From NCBI GenBank assembly GCA_964035545.1, contig OZ037768.1:6627241-6687240 (forward strand): 60,000 bases of DNA. Direction: 5' to 3'. The notes beneath the pieces are model-generated. The model was not told the origin of the DNA and ran no database searches. It worked only from the letters and a program-made list of their open reading frames with translations. Shown piece by piece: positions 21,214-35,200 of this stretch; position 1 is the first letter of the stretch; each line of letters starts with the position of its first letter. The translations under genes and the position numbers were made by a program. The DNA comes from Bugula neritina (lineage: Eukaryota > Bryozoa > Gymnolaemata > Cheilostomatida > Bugulidae).

Positions 21214-23228
21214 AAAATACAATTATGTTCTTTTGTTATATTTAAAATACTGTTTTTTTCTATTCAGTCCAACTTTTTGCAAAAATTCTTTAACATTTTT
21301 CAATGATAATTTTGGCTACCTACTAAAATCTAGATTTACCATTTAAAATGTATTTCATAAAAAATTAAAACAAGTTTACTTGCTCTGAAATTACATGTTT
21401 CTTTTTATTAAACTATTCACTGTATTGATAACAGTTTTACCTTAAGATATATTCTAAAGATTACTACATAAAGGACACTCCTTTTGTTTAAAGAACACTC
21501 ACTACATCAGCTGTGTAACCAGTTGAAATTTCTGGTACCACCAACTATGTGCTTTACTAATGTGGAGACAAAATTTAAATTTAAATATTTATAGGCACCT
21601 AACAGCAAATTTTAAAAACTAAACAATTAGAAATTTGTTTAGCTTTTTACAAGCTCTAAGGGAGATAACTCTCTGCACATGCTCCAGTCTCACTGATTAA
21701 CTACATATCTTTGGGATCACAATTCCTAAAATATGAGATGCATGCATGCATTGTGTCATATCCATTACTACAGCTAGCTACTTGGTTTACTGTTTATGTA
21801 TATCGTATCTACACGCATCATATATATTGTAACACAACTAGCTTCTACACTGGTTTAAACTACACCTGCAGGGTCTCATACTTGATAAGCTGTCATAAGT
21901 TAAGCTCTCTTTGTAATCATGGATATTACATGCATAATATATAGTGATGTATTGGAAATATAATGTACTCTAAATTATCCATATTTCTCTAGAAACAGAG
22001 TAACCCATTTGGTATCTTTGAATGCACCAGAACACTGATGTATCAGTTTTATTTAGCGATTGAAATAGTACGGTTAGAACATACAAGTTAAATGCTTGGG
22101 TTGCAATGAAATTTAAATCCTGGTACCAAAACCAACTGCTAGTAAAATCTGATGATGAATTTACACAAACTGTATATCTATTCACTTGTAAACGTCTACA
22201 CTAAGAAATGTTAGTTTTCTTGTGGTAAAAGGTAAACAATTGCTTCATATTAATAGCATGGAGTTACTTTCTCATATAGAAGTAGCACAACTTCTAATAA
22301 CACCTTGTGGCAACAGACTATGAATGCTGCATATATCAAGTGTGTTGTAGAAAAAAGAGTTAGAGAGATTTATATAGTTATAATTTAATAGCTAGAAGTG
22401 TTGTCAGTTGTAACCAATTTAGCTGGTCAGGGAAAATGAGTGTATGAATCAATTAGGTTTTATATTTTTTCTTGGCAAAAATTTATTAGCTTTTAGTTGC
22501 AGCTTATATATTGTCACTTGAATTATTTTATATTCTAGCACTGCAGGTGTTAATAAACTAATGTTTTATGATATTTTAAGTTTTCTGAAAGTAAAGTTCT
22601 TTAGTGATTGCACATTTTTTATCAACCTGCTAAATCTTTCCTTTTTAGATTTACTCATAATTATGCTGCGCCTATAAAAATACCAAAAGTCACCAATAGT
22701 GAAACTTGCCAAATGAAGCAGTAAATATAAAGAAGGTGATATTTTTACTCAGGCATGTCTGCAAGTATTCACGAAATATCTAAAGAAATTGAGATTTACT
22801 AGTAGCTTGTTTTTCCTTGGCACATTTCTGTAGCCCTACCTTGCGTAATATAAACTAGAGGCTTGCTGTGCCTTCTTGCTTTACAATTCAACAGATTCTA
22901 ACAATTATTATTATATTTAACAGATAGAATGCAATATATGCAAAATAATCATGAACTTACAGATAAGAGTTTAACAGATAGTAGTTGTAGATGACAGTGG
23001 TGACATAAAATGTTGAAAGAGTAGCTGTGCGAAAAAAGCAGATTTAAGGTTTCGGTCACTTAATTAAATTATTCTATTCCATACAGGTGTAATCATTTCT
23101 CATTGTACTAAAAATATTTTTATACAATATAATGATTTATAATAAATTTTGAGTCAAACTGATTTAATTAATATTTTAATCGAAAATTAGAATAAATTTG
23201 ATACAATTGTGAGTGTGGTAGGTAGGAG
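21214..23228. other. Intergenic region between convergent CYB5D2 and thrombospondin
   Basis: Both genes end here. An ATTAAA on the minus strand (23163-23168) lies about 60 bases past the thrombospondin stop and could be its poly(A) signal. Small open frames show no recognisable protein. Nothing else is seen. Confidence 0.5.
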
Positions 23229-26200
23229 TTAGTTGTAATTGTTTCTAAAAGGTTGTTGGTTGCCGTCTGGCTCACTAACCACTCCAGTGTAGTCGTAATA
23301 TTCCTCCCCGTAGTAATAGTAATAGTCGCCAGAATAGTCGTAGTACGGGTCATAGCCGTAACCATCATAGTTCTCATAAGTGCTGTTGGCTGATGGGTTT
23401 TCCACAAAGTTAAGATCCTCTGAAATAAAACCACAAAGTATTAGTAGCTTGTTCTACTGATATTGAAAGCAGTCAAATATTTTCTTTTCTCCATATCAAA
23501 ACACACATTGAATACATATTTTAGTGCCGTTGTAGGTTATTTCTATGAAAACAAAAACAAATAAAAAAATAAGCAGTGAAATTGCTTCTTTATTCAAGTA
23601 AACGTACCGTTACATCTATAGACTAAATCAGACCAAATTATTCCCTGCTGTGAAAAGCAGAAAACTCCGAGTCGACCTCCCTTTAGAGTGAAGTCAATGA
23701 TGTTTCCAGAATCTGCTACTAACTGAGCCTCTTCATACAAAACAAACCTGCAACACGTTGCCCAAAGCATGTAATTTTCATACAGAGCTTCTTTTTATCA
23801 ACGGTATGTTGAGCACACATAGTCGATCTGAAAATGTAGCTAATAGTTTAATTAAACTTGCATGAACAAAGTATCCAAACTACAGTAAAATAACAAAAAT
23901 GAAACTTGATGAACTGTGAAAAAATTCCTTATCTTTATTTAGCTATCCTTTAGCCACATATTATATTATTATACAGAAAATAGTATGTTGTTATTTGGGT
24001 TTGAACTTTTACGTCACTTATTCAATTTAAACCTAATGGTTCAGTGTATAAGGACTCACTCTACACTGCTAAGTAAATTAGTACTGTTAGGGTTATAACC
24101 GCAATATCGACATGAAAATTGTTTTGTTTATTTAAAGTTGTTCAATAATTAGAGACCATTGCATATAGTATTATGCAGTTGGGAATTTTGTCAATTAAAA
24201 GTGGTGTTAAAAAACCTTATGTTAAACTAAAGGCTACTTTAAATCATTGCAAATTGTGACTAGTGTGAACAGTAAAAACTATAACTACGTTTTGTTTTAC
24301 CTGATTAGTCCAACAGCTGGGCGATGAATCAGCTCCCATCTGTATGGCGTCTTTTCCCTCCAGCCAACATTTCTAGGATCTTTCCAAAGAAGCTTAACCT
24401 ATCAACAAGTAACGCATATTTACTTAAGTAATGTTGGGGAGTAACTAATTGAGCTGTTGATATAAAAACATCAGTCTATGATTACCTCTCCAGGAGTATC
24501 TCCAGTATGCCAGAGAGCGTTCCTCATCATCTCTCCTGGCCCGGTTTCAGAGTTTACTACTTTGAGTTGAATGCCGGGCTCTGCCCTGGCTCTGAAAGGA
24601 GTTGAATGCCAGTAAGTCTGAAAAAGCATGAGCTTGTTATAACCAGTACACTGTATGATAAACTAGTGCATTGTATGGTAAACTAGTACACTGTATGATA
24701 AACTTTATAATGTAAGTTTTAGCTGATAATTTTGTTGTGGCTTGCATGAATTTGTATATTGGGCTAGTTTTGCAAATATACCTAAAACGCTAAAATTAAC
24801 ATCACTATAGCCTTTGATCACAGATGCTGATACATAAAAACCAACTGCTTCTGCACGTCAGCGTATAAGGAGGGTGTATAGCTGAAAGTCTATAGTTCAT
24901 GCTACCTGTAGTGCCTTTTTCCACATGACTGTATAGAATCTGGAGTTGTCTTGGTAGCTGAACACAAATCCCACATAATCATCATCAATCTCCGAGTTGA
25001 TGTAAAAAGTTCCACTGAAATCCACTCCAGCAAACCTCTGATAGCCTACAGCTAGACCCGGATCACTGTTCATAGTTTGAAGAATCTCTGCTCCCTTTAA
25101 AACATGGAATCAAAACTGTAGCCACAGAATCATAAAAATTATTAATTCGCTATACATTAGCAAAGTAAATTTACTTGACCACAAATCGTTTCTTTTACAG
25201 GTTTGACTATATTATATTATTTAACCTTTTTGATAACCAACGGCAAAAAAAAGACTTTCAACATAATATTTTGAATTGTTCCTAATGATAAAAGTATAGA
25301 AATGATTTATGATCAAAATTAAGAATTTGACATATCTGAAATTGAAGCAGCAAAGTACAAAAGAAAACCCACATCATTAAGTATAATCCATTCAGGGTCT
25401 ATCTGCGAGTCACCAATGGGATCTAGAACGACGGTGAAGAACGTTCGGAAGTCTGTGGAGTGAATCTTGTTGTTCTCTGGACAAACATCACTGTAATCGA
25501 TGGTCTTGTCGTTGTCATAGTCATTCTCGCACGCATCACCAATGCCATTACCTAAAACACAGTTCATTGAGATTAAAACCGAAGTATAACTCCACACTAA
25601 TCCATTTGAAGCCTTCCATAATTTATACTGCATTGCACTCCAATATTATCTGAACCTTCATACTGAAAAATTTCATATACAAGCTTTAGCTTACTATGGT
25701 TGGGTATAATATTACACAATATCAAATTAATGGCTAAAAAAATAAAGTATTATAATACCTATGGCAAAAATTACTTTTTTTAGATAGTTTAAAAGCATCG
25801 GTTGGTACTATATCCTAAGCAATATGCTAATATATTATATACAGTGTGGACATTCATTGCAAAGATTTCATCAAAACATTTTGAAAAACAAAATTTAGTC
25901 GAGTCAGGGATTTTATCAGATTTTACCGTCTGTGTCTCTTTGATCAGGATTGGGCACCAGGGGGCAGTTATCTCTAAAGTCGGGTATTCCATCATTATCA
26001 TCATCAGTGTCGCATATGTCGCCCAACCCATCTTCATCAGTATCTAATTGATCAGCATTAGCAGCATTAGGGCAGTTGTCAAGGTTATCTTGTATTCCGT
26101 CAGCATCACTATAAAGTATTTTTACGTATTAATAAATAGCTTGAAATGCAGTTGTCCGCAAGTTTAGGGAATTACAGTATACATTAGTTAGCAAATCTTT

Positions 26201-29200
26201 AATGTTCACAAGCTTTATTAGTTGACTAAAAAATTATAAAGGTGGCATGTATATGCAAGACTCATTTAGGTGTAGTAAGGGAGCAATTTTAACAGCCTTA
26301 TTTCTTTAATGTTCTTAATTAATTTTGAGATGCAGGTTGAAATTCTCATGATACTATAACTTCTTTTGCTACATTTCTCATATAGAACACAGGCTTTCCT
26401 CCATTACTGCGCCTACCTCGCAAAATTTTAGTATACAGCTCACTAATTAACTTGTTTAATAGAAATTATTATGAAAATCTAATATGGTGAATGAACCAGT
26501 GACACTTTTCTATCAATTTGAAGGAAAGATAACTCTGAATACAGTTGAATGGCACACATATTATCTCTGAGAATCAGGAAGTAAATTGCTGATTTACCTG
26601 TCAATACCAGTGTCACAGACATCTCCCACTAAGTCCACATCTATGTCACTCTGAAATAAAATTGAGTCTTTGAAACAACAAGGAAAATGTAGCAGTTGAA
26701 GAATACAGGTCACCATTTTACAAAGGTGTTAGAGAATCTCCGAAATTAAAACATTTCAAATCATCATCAATAATAATCAGGCAGAAATATTCCAGGAACA
26801 TCGAATTATGTAATAAATGCTCACTAAAACGTGACTGCATATTTTTTCAAGAAATTTACATATAAAGAGAAAAACGAGAAAAATTTAGTAAGTATGCCCT
26901 CAATGAAGTAGTTACATTTGTGTAATGTGCAATATTATGCAAAACTAAGTTTAGACAGTAAATATACCAAACATAGTGAAAGGGACAGAAGTAAAACCAT
27001 TTCAGTAAAAATACCTGATCAGCGTTGTAATCTTGTGGACAGTTGTCACACACATCACCAACACCATCTCTATCCTGGTCAGCTTGGTCAACGTTGGGTA
27101 TAGTTGGGCAGTTGTCATCTTCGTTTAGTATACCTTTAATAGATAATAATATAACAGCTGTGTGAACTCTGACCCCACTACTTCATACAGCATACAGTGA
27201 TGGGCCACTTTACAATATTCAATGTAATACAGTATCATAATACAGGAAGAAGACTGTTCAAACTTCAATCCGCCATTTTACAGTCACAAAATTGTAGAGT
27301 AACAGTTCCAGAAAGCTATCAGCACACTGCTGCGACCTTTGAACTTGCTTCTGATGTCTAGACTTCACACATACCATCGTTGTCAGCATCTGGGTCACAC
27401 TGGTCTCCCAACCCATCCTTGTCGCTGTCTTTCTGGTCAGGGTTAGCAATGGTGGGACAATTGTCACAAGCATCACCAACATTGTCAATATTCCTGCCGT
27501 CACTTGTTTCCACTCTGTCCCTGTTCTCTTGTCCAGGGTTTGCCACCAACGGGCAGTTGTCCTGAAAACAAAGCCTTCATATTACTATTTAACAAGCATT
27601 TGCTGATTATGTCTTTATTTTGTAGGATTAAACATAGATTTTGTGACTTTGTATAAAACATTATATTATATTCGAATTGCTGCAATGCGATGATATTGGT
27701 AATTATTGTAAAGCAACTTGACTTTTACCATCATGGAAAAATTGTGAACTAATTTTTTTTTAAATAAAAAAATTGCACAGGAAATTCATTAAGCTCTTCA
27801 ACAGAAGTTTCAAAAATGTTATTATTTAGTTGCTATAGTTACCGGGTCATTAATGATACCGTCATCATCCGCATCTAGATCACAGGCATCACCAATACCG
27901 TCCCCATCTGCATCTTCCTGGCCAGAGTTAGGAGTCAGTCTACAGTTGTCCTGCAATAGAAAACATGAGCTAACATTTTCAAGAGTTTCACCGGTAATAA
28001 TTAGCCATCACAAGACAACGGAACTAAATTTTACCAATTGTTAAACTATCATGTAGATTATTCTTAGTAGGAGACTAAAAATACCTTTTTGCATGTCTTA
28101 TCTTCGCATGGCAGATCAAAGTCGGGAATGCCATCCACATCGGTATCAACTCCGCATTCTAAACCATTGCCAGCGTAACCAACTTTACACTATTGATAGA
28201 AATTTCATACTTGAACAAATTTAAAAACAGATGCAAACACATTTTGTTCAGGAGTTGACATAGCTTTTCAGTTATGAACTCAAAATTATGTCCTAAGAGC
28301 TAATGTTAGTTGTTAATTTTTAATTTCCATTCTGTAATGATGGCGAAAATATATTATGAAATAAAAATATGTTACTTTAAAGTTATTTATAAGAAGATAA
28401 AATGCTAACAACATGAAAAGTAAAAACTCCATTTTATGAATAAGATACTATGAAAAACATTTGGTACAGACACAGGGAATTGTGATAATAACTTACTGTA
28501 CATATAGAGAACTAGAATAACTAATTTGTTGCATATAAAATACTTACTACAGAGAAACATTTACTACACGCAAACACATAAAATGTTGTGAATATAGTTT
28601 TTATATCCACAAAACACAGCAGTGAAAGCAGTGAAAACTTACCACACACACGGGATACTGCAGTGAAGGTCGTCGAACACACCGAGCATACAAATGGCAT
28701 ATTCTACCACCATCTTTAGATCTGCAAAATCTCGGGTGTCTTCTGCAACCGACCGTGGCATTGCCAATATAACCGAAGGCACATGGTCCACAATCATATG
28801 AACCCTGAAGCACAAGTAAATAATAATCATTATACTCATGAAGTAAAATATAAATTGTATAAAGAACACTAAAAAATATTTTTAAAAATACTACTCACGG
28901 GATTATTCAAGCATTCGGTGTGTTGTGGACAATTTCCATTGTTTACAAGACATTCATCAATATCAATACAGTCCTAAAATATCAATTATATTACATTATA
29001 TTACACAAAATAATATTATACAATATTATATTGTATCGTATTATATAACATTATGGTACGTTATATAATATTATATTGCATTATAACATTATGGTACATT
29101 ATATAGTATCATATGACATTATATAACATAATATCACACATTACACTTGATTTACAACAACAATCATTCTAAACAGCTGAACACTTGCAATCCACATGTA

Positions 29201-32200
29201 ATGTTCAACAGGATTGCTGCAGGCATTTGTTTTTAATAGCTAGATTTTACTCACAGCATATTTAATGTCAAATACTTTATGATAAGAAAATGCAACAGAG
29301 TTGAACTAAACAGAAAAGTGCAGCTGTTTCAAGTTGAGTGATCAACACCATCTGATTAAATTTATCACTAACTTGAACACATGTGCATATTGAAAACATT
29401 GGTTAAATGCAACGGCTAGCTTGCCTGTCTCAACTTGTCAAGCAAATAATATAATACATCGCCATGTTAGTTTTACACTCAACAAACTGTGGCGTTCAGC
29501 TGCCGATACTAACAGATGATGCTGACACACCTGTTTGTTGTTGAGAGCGTAATCTAGTCCAGCCTGAGCCTCATAGTCACCCTGATATCCAGGTGGACAC
29601 AACCCACACATGTAGCTGCCTTCTGAGTTGATGCACTGAGTCAGCGGGTCACACGGGTCAGCGATCACACACTAGAATATCGGTGACTCATACAGAAATA
29701 TTATAACATAAAAAACATAAAAATTAAAACCATATGTCAACTCTTTTAATAAGTTTGAGTTATTAAACAACAACGTGTTTGCATTACGCAAAAATGTTTG
29801 TGCTACATATTAATAACTAAATAAAGATGGTCTTCAAGTATTTTAAATTTTTTCAGCATGATAACAATGCTGTTGGTGTAAAGCGCTGTGAGCTTGCCTC
29901 ACCTCATCTACATCAATGCATTCTTCTCCATTGCCTTGATATCCATCGGGACATTTGCCACAAATAGGGCCAGTTGCAGTATCAACGCAATCGACCCCGG
30001 GAAAGCACGGGTCTAACTCACATGTCTCTGTGCAGTTGTTCTTGGTGCCATCTCCAGCATACCCGAATGGACACGGACCACAAGTTGGACCAAATATTGT
30101 GTCGGTGCAAGTGGAGGCTAAAAGTAAAAAGAAATATGTAAGAAAATATAGAAAGCTTTAAAAACTGTGTCTAATAAAAAATTATAAATAAATAATTGAA
30201 TTATATTATAATAAAAATAGTGTGTGTTATTATTAAGTACATGCATTGGCAATCAATGAAGTGCTTTCTAATTAGAAATAAGAACATTTCTAAGTTAGAA
30301 ATAAAAAACATCACCAGCAATCATTATCATTTGATTTTAAAACAAATGAATTACAGAAAAAAAACTATACATGTTTGAAATGTTTCAATAAGTTCATTAT
30401 ACACCATAAAAAACCTTTAATTAAATAGAATGCTTGAACAAACATTTCGTCATGACATATACAGAGTGTGATAATGGTAATGCTGCACAAATACCTTCAA
30501 AGCACGGCCCGTCACTACACTTAATATCACTTTCACAATGAGTTCCGTTACCATGGAGTCCATCAGGACAAGGTCCACATATATAGCCAGTCTCTGAAAG
30601 AATACATCAAGGTAAACGCTTGCTATCAGCAGAGGTAAGATAACTTCCATATTATACAACACTACACAATACTATACCTGTTTACACATATGCTATGATT
30701 ATTCAATTTTAAAATTTGTGACAATTAGTCAAAATAAAAAAAATTGAAAAACAATTATCAAAATTAAATGATGATTGAGTGACAACACAACATCAAAACT
30801 GCCCTTGCTATTTAAATATAACTTTATATAACTTAAAACTTGTTCAACCATAGAGCAAATTGTTGGATGAGTATGCCGACTAGTGCGTTATCAGTTCTCA
30901 CCACTCACCTGTGTCTACCTCACCTGTCTCCACCTCACCTTTGCCTACCTCACCTGTGTCTATCTCACCTGTGTCTACCTCATGTATGTCCACCTCACCT
31001 GTCTCCACCTCACCTTTGCCTACCTCACCTGTGTCTACCTCACCTGTTTCCACCTCACATGTGTCCACCTCACCACTCACCTGTGTCTGTACACTGCACG
31101 GTGGGGAAGCACGGCTCATCAACACACTGCACCAGAGCTACACAGTCGATTCCGTCGCCTGTCATACCGGGTGGACATTCTCCACATGTGAAGCCATGAG
31201 GCGTGGGCGTGCAGACAACTCCCGGATAGCATGGCTCAGCAGCACACGTCACGCACTGCGGCTGGTCTAGAGGAGACGCAGACGTACCAGCCCGCCCTCG
31301 ATACCTTCGTCTCAATATGGTGCCTCGGAACTGGTCAAACTCGGCGTCTTCATCTGAAATATATAACAGTGTATGATGGAGATGTGGTTACAAGTGTATG
31401 TAGTTACAAGTTGTGTATAGCTGTATGTCAATTATGAGCTGAATAACGGTCATATCTACATAGAATACTCATATAGCTGATGTAAATGTAGTACTTGTGT
31501 AGTTTTGTGTACGGAAGACAACTTTAAGATAAAACTCAGCATAATTCACATTAAACTTCTAGGCCTCAACACTAAAATATTTTGACTGAAAAAGTAGACC
31601 TTGTCTAGGGACTACTTCACACATACAGGTCTGTCTTTAACTAGTAAAACAGGACTAAAAACAAGAATGTAATTCAATATTGCTTGCTGATCCATATCTG
31701 ATTTAAGAAATATTGAATTTAAAACCCTGTTTCGAAGCTACATGATGTAATTATGATAAAATAAAACACAATATTTTCACTTTGTATTACTAAAACAGAA
31801 CATTCATCCTTTGTTTATGCTTCCTGAGAAATTGTACTCAACTATCACATGATTAATTTTTAGTACTCAGATGTCAAATGATTTATATATCGCTATTTCC
31901 TACATAAATTAAGGGCGCTTTCGGATTCCCTACGCGTAGCCTACTGGGCTCATTGATGAATTTGCTCACTTTCTCTCCGTTGAGTACCCCTCGATGAGCT
32001 TTTTTTTCGATGGGCTACCAAATGCATCGCGTAGGGGTACCCGTAACACCCATCGAGTACGGTATTGAAATCTCACACAACCTTCACCCTGCAGTACTGA
32101 CGCAAGTATACGCATTTCTCACAACACGTGATGGAAGTTTAACAATCAAAGTGAGTTCATCTCTCCCCAGGACTTTTTAGCAACATGAAATTTTACTATT

Positions 32201-35200
32201 TACGAGTGACAATTATATGTAATTCTTATGCTAACATATATTATAAATAATTTTAATTAAATAAATTAAATATAAATTAAATATTTTGCAAAAAGAAAAC
32301 CCAACATAAAATAGGAAATACAACACACTGATTTTAACAATAATTTTACATGCAAGTTATTGTTATAATCATTCTACAATATTTCCACACACCTTCATTG
32401 ATATCACAAATAGGGCACTGGTCTAGGATGGTGCGAATGGCTTGCGTATCCTCCATATTTGTAACTATCAAATCTCTCAGTCTATTTATAGCATTAGTTA
32501 TCTCATTCAGCTTGCTATTCAACAAATCTTCTTCTGTTACAGAAAACATATAACAATGTGCAGTAGGTATTCATCAACTTCTGTGCATGTTGTGTACAGA
32601 AAGTTGAAATTATCATCTCCTGCTATCACACAAAATCACAATAAAATACATCGAATGCTGTACAATGTTATGACTAAAACAAAAACAAAGAATAATTTTT
32701 GGTGATTACTAGAGTTGTTACATGACTGCATCTTAACTACTGATTATTAGACTGAGTACCAGTAGAAGGAATTCTGTTATCTATGACATCATCATCTTCA
32801 GGCAGGGAAAACGTCCTTGACCCGCCTCGACCTCTCTGGGCATCTTCTCTTGGTATCTCGGTTGTTGAGGTTTCTATTGCAGGAGTGGATGTCGTACTCA
32901 CAGTTACAAGCATTGATCTCTTCCTGAACGCATCACAGACCTCTAAATCGCCGAGGAGATCAGAAGGCTTCACCCCTCTAAGATCCGGCCGTTTCAACCC
33001 AGTAATCACCTGAAAAGTTGCAACATGCCTATTTAAGAGCCAAACATTTCACATAAATGCATTCCACATTACAGTAACAGCACAACATATTTTAAGCACC
33101 TTTTAGTGCATGTTACAAATTTAATATCCTGTTAGTTTTCTTTTTTTTAAAATTGCTCAGTTTAGAATCTAGTCTATTAAATACTAGGTATGCGCTAAAT
33201 GGTCACAACCTAAGGCTACAGCTTTCATGGTGGAGCGCAGGAGAGCACAAGATTTTCGCTGCTCAATGAAACTATTTATCAAATCAAAATAATGTTAGAT
33301 AGGTTGTTTCTATCGTCAAGTTTCTGTAGAGCATTAAATTTTGCCTAAGAAAATGTTTTTATATTTCACAGAATGGTGAGCTGTCAGTTTTCAAAGGTGT
33401 CATAATATAGTGCATTACGCAGTATTATTGCATCCAGATGTGGATTTAAACCAAATGACGTTGAAATTGTTTACAAAATATTCAAGGCTGCCAAAAGCAT
33501 AAAACCAGAATAATATGTAAGACTCTAGAATGCGAGTATTTCCAGTATGAAGTCTGTACTAAGCAACTTCTTGAACTATACAATCTTGTTCAATATGTGC
33601 TTTGGAACAAATTAAAAGGTCAGTTATTTTGAAGATGTTAGCAATAAGCCAAGTGGGTGACTGAGTTCATTCACCATATTTCCACAAAACCTTTTAATTG
33701 AACAACAATGTGCATTAACTTGACGCATTGTAACAGAAGGACTATCTCTCGGCATGTTTACACAATTAACACCATGCAAGCTCACAGAAGATTAGAGTAT
33801 TGTATAACAATCAGATCTCAATAATTGCAGAACTTTTTTCAAGACAAAATATCCTGAAGTCAGTATTTTAAATCTAAATTACTAATGTTAACAGTTGTTG
33901 TAAGACTTTTACTCCCGGTGGAATTCGAACCAGAGACCTCCAGCTTGCAAACCTAACATGCTAATCATTACACCACAGGGGCTACGGGATTCCTAACAAC
34001 AGTTGTAAACCACTCAGCACAATCATGCTACTTCAAGTACAGCAGCAGTTCATCTAAGTAAAGGTATATTATTAAGCTTACCTTGACATCTAGTTTCCTC
34101 GTCCACTGGGCCAGATTTGGACCAATGATGGAACTGTTACCAGGGATGCAATTGGCGTAAAGAGTGAAATGATTGGATAGCTGGGAGTTGAGTCTGTCAA
34201 AGTGTAGAATTATGAACACCAAATCAGCGTCTACTTCAAACTCACCATAACGCTCCTCCACTCCACCTTTGAGTAGATCAACTGGAAACAGAGGAAGAAA
34301 GAAATTATTATGCAATAACATACATGTGTTACTGGTAAGGGCAGAAAACCCTATAAACAAATATGGCTTGAGAAAAATTTTTTTTGGTCAAGCATTTTTG
34401 ATAAACACAAAAACTCGCTAAGCATCATATCACATGATCAACTAGACTCGCAGAGAGCCTTTTACTTGCAAAGCTGCAAAAAAACTCAAGAGTTGCAATC
34501 CTTCTTTTCTAGCAGCACAGATTTAAATGACAAAAACTAACTTCTTATAAAACTACTAAAGTTTAGCTGTTATTTCAAACATTATTGAAAACTTTTTCAG
34601 AATTGAACTTTAAGAATAGTTTCTTTATTCAGTTAGATACCGTTACCACAAGATCATGGTTAAATGCAAAGTAACTGCTTAAAGATATTTTAAGGTTAAA
34701 ATCAACTTTAATATTTGTTTCAACTTCTTTAGCTTCGAGTTAAAATCTTAGATTCAATATTTATGTTTAAATAAAAAAGAGACAATGTTTCAAATGAATT
34801 AAAATCTTTAAAAGGAAAATTGAATGTGAGAAAAGCACTCAAGAAACTTTTAGCAAATGTAGTTTAAACTGCCACAGTGTATTTTATTGGTTAGTTTATA
34901 TCAATTTCTAAAACATTGCAATAATAACACATGTCTACGTAGGAGAGAAAGGAAATTAATAAAATAAGTTAACAGCATTCATTTGGCTTCATTATTTTAC
35001 TGTTTAAAGAAAACTTGCATTTTATAATTATTCACAATAAACTATGGAGGTGTAAATGTTAATGCAAATTTCACATCTTGCCAGCAGCATGTCTGCATGG
35101 CATTTACCATGAATATAATGAGTATGTCCTTTTTGAAAGGAATTAGATGAACAAATTTATTAATACTTTTCACTTGTTTGATACAGATTGCCACAGTTAG

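Noticed and set aside
30898-31086. CRISPR-like regular spacing
   Set aside because: Contiguous 15-bp tandem units without unique spacers, in an intron of an animal gene.
30840-31270. Pro/Ser/Thr-rich and Glu/Val/Gly-rich repeat proteins
   Set aside because: Translations of the 15-bp minisatellite; any period divisible by 3 stays open. The true exon is on the minus strand up to 31081.
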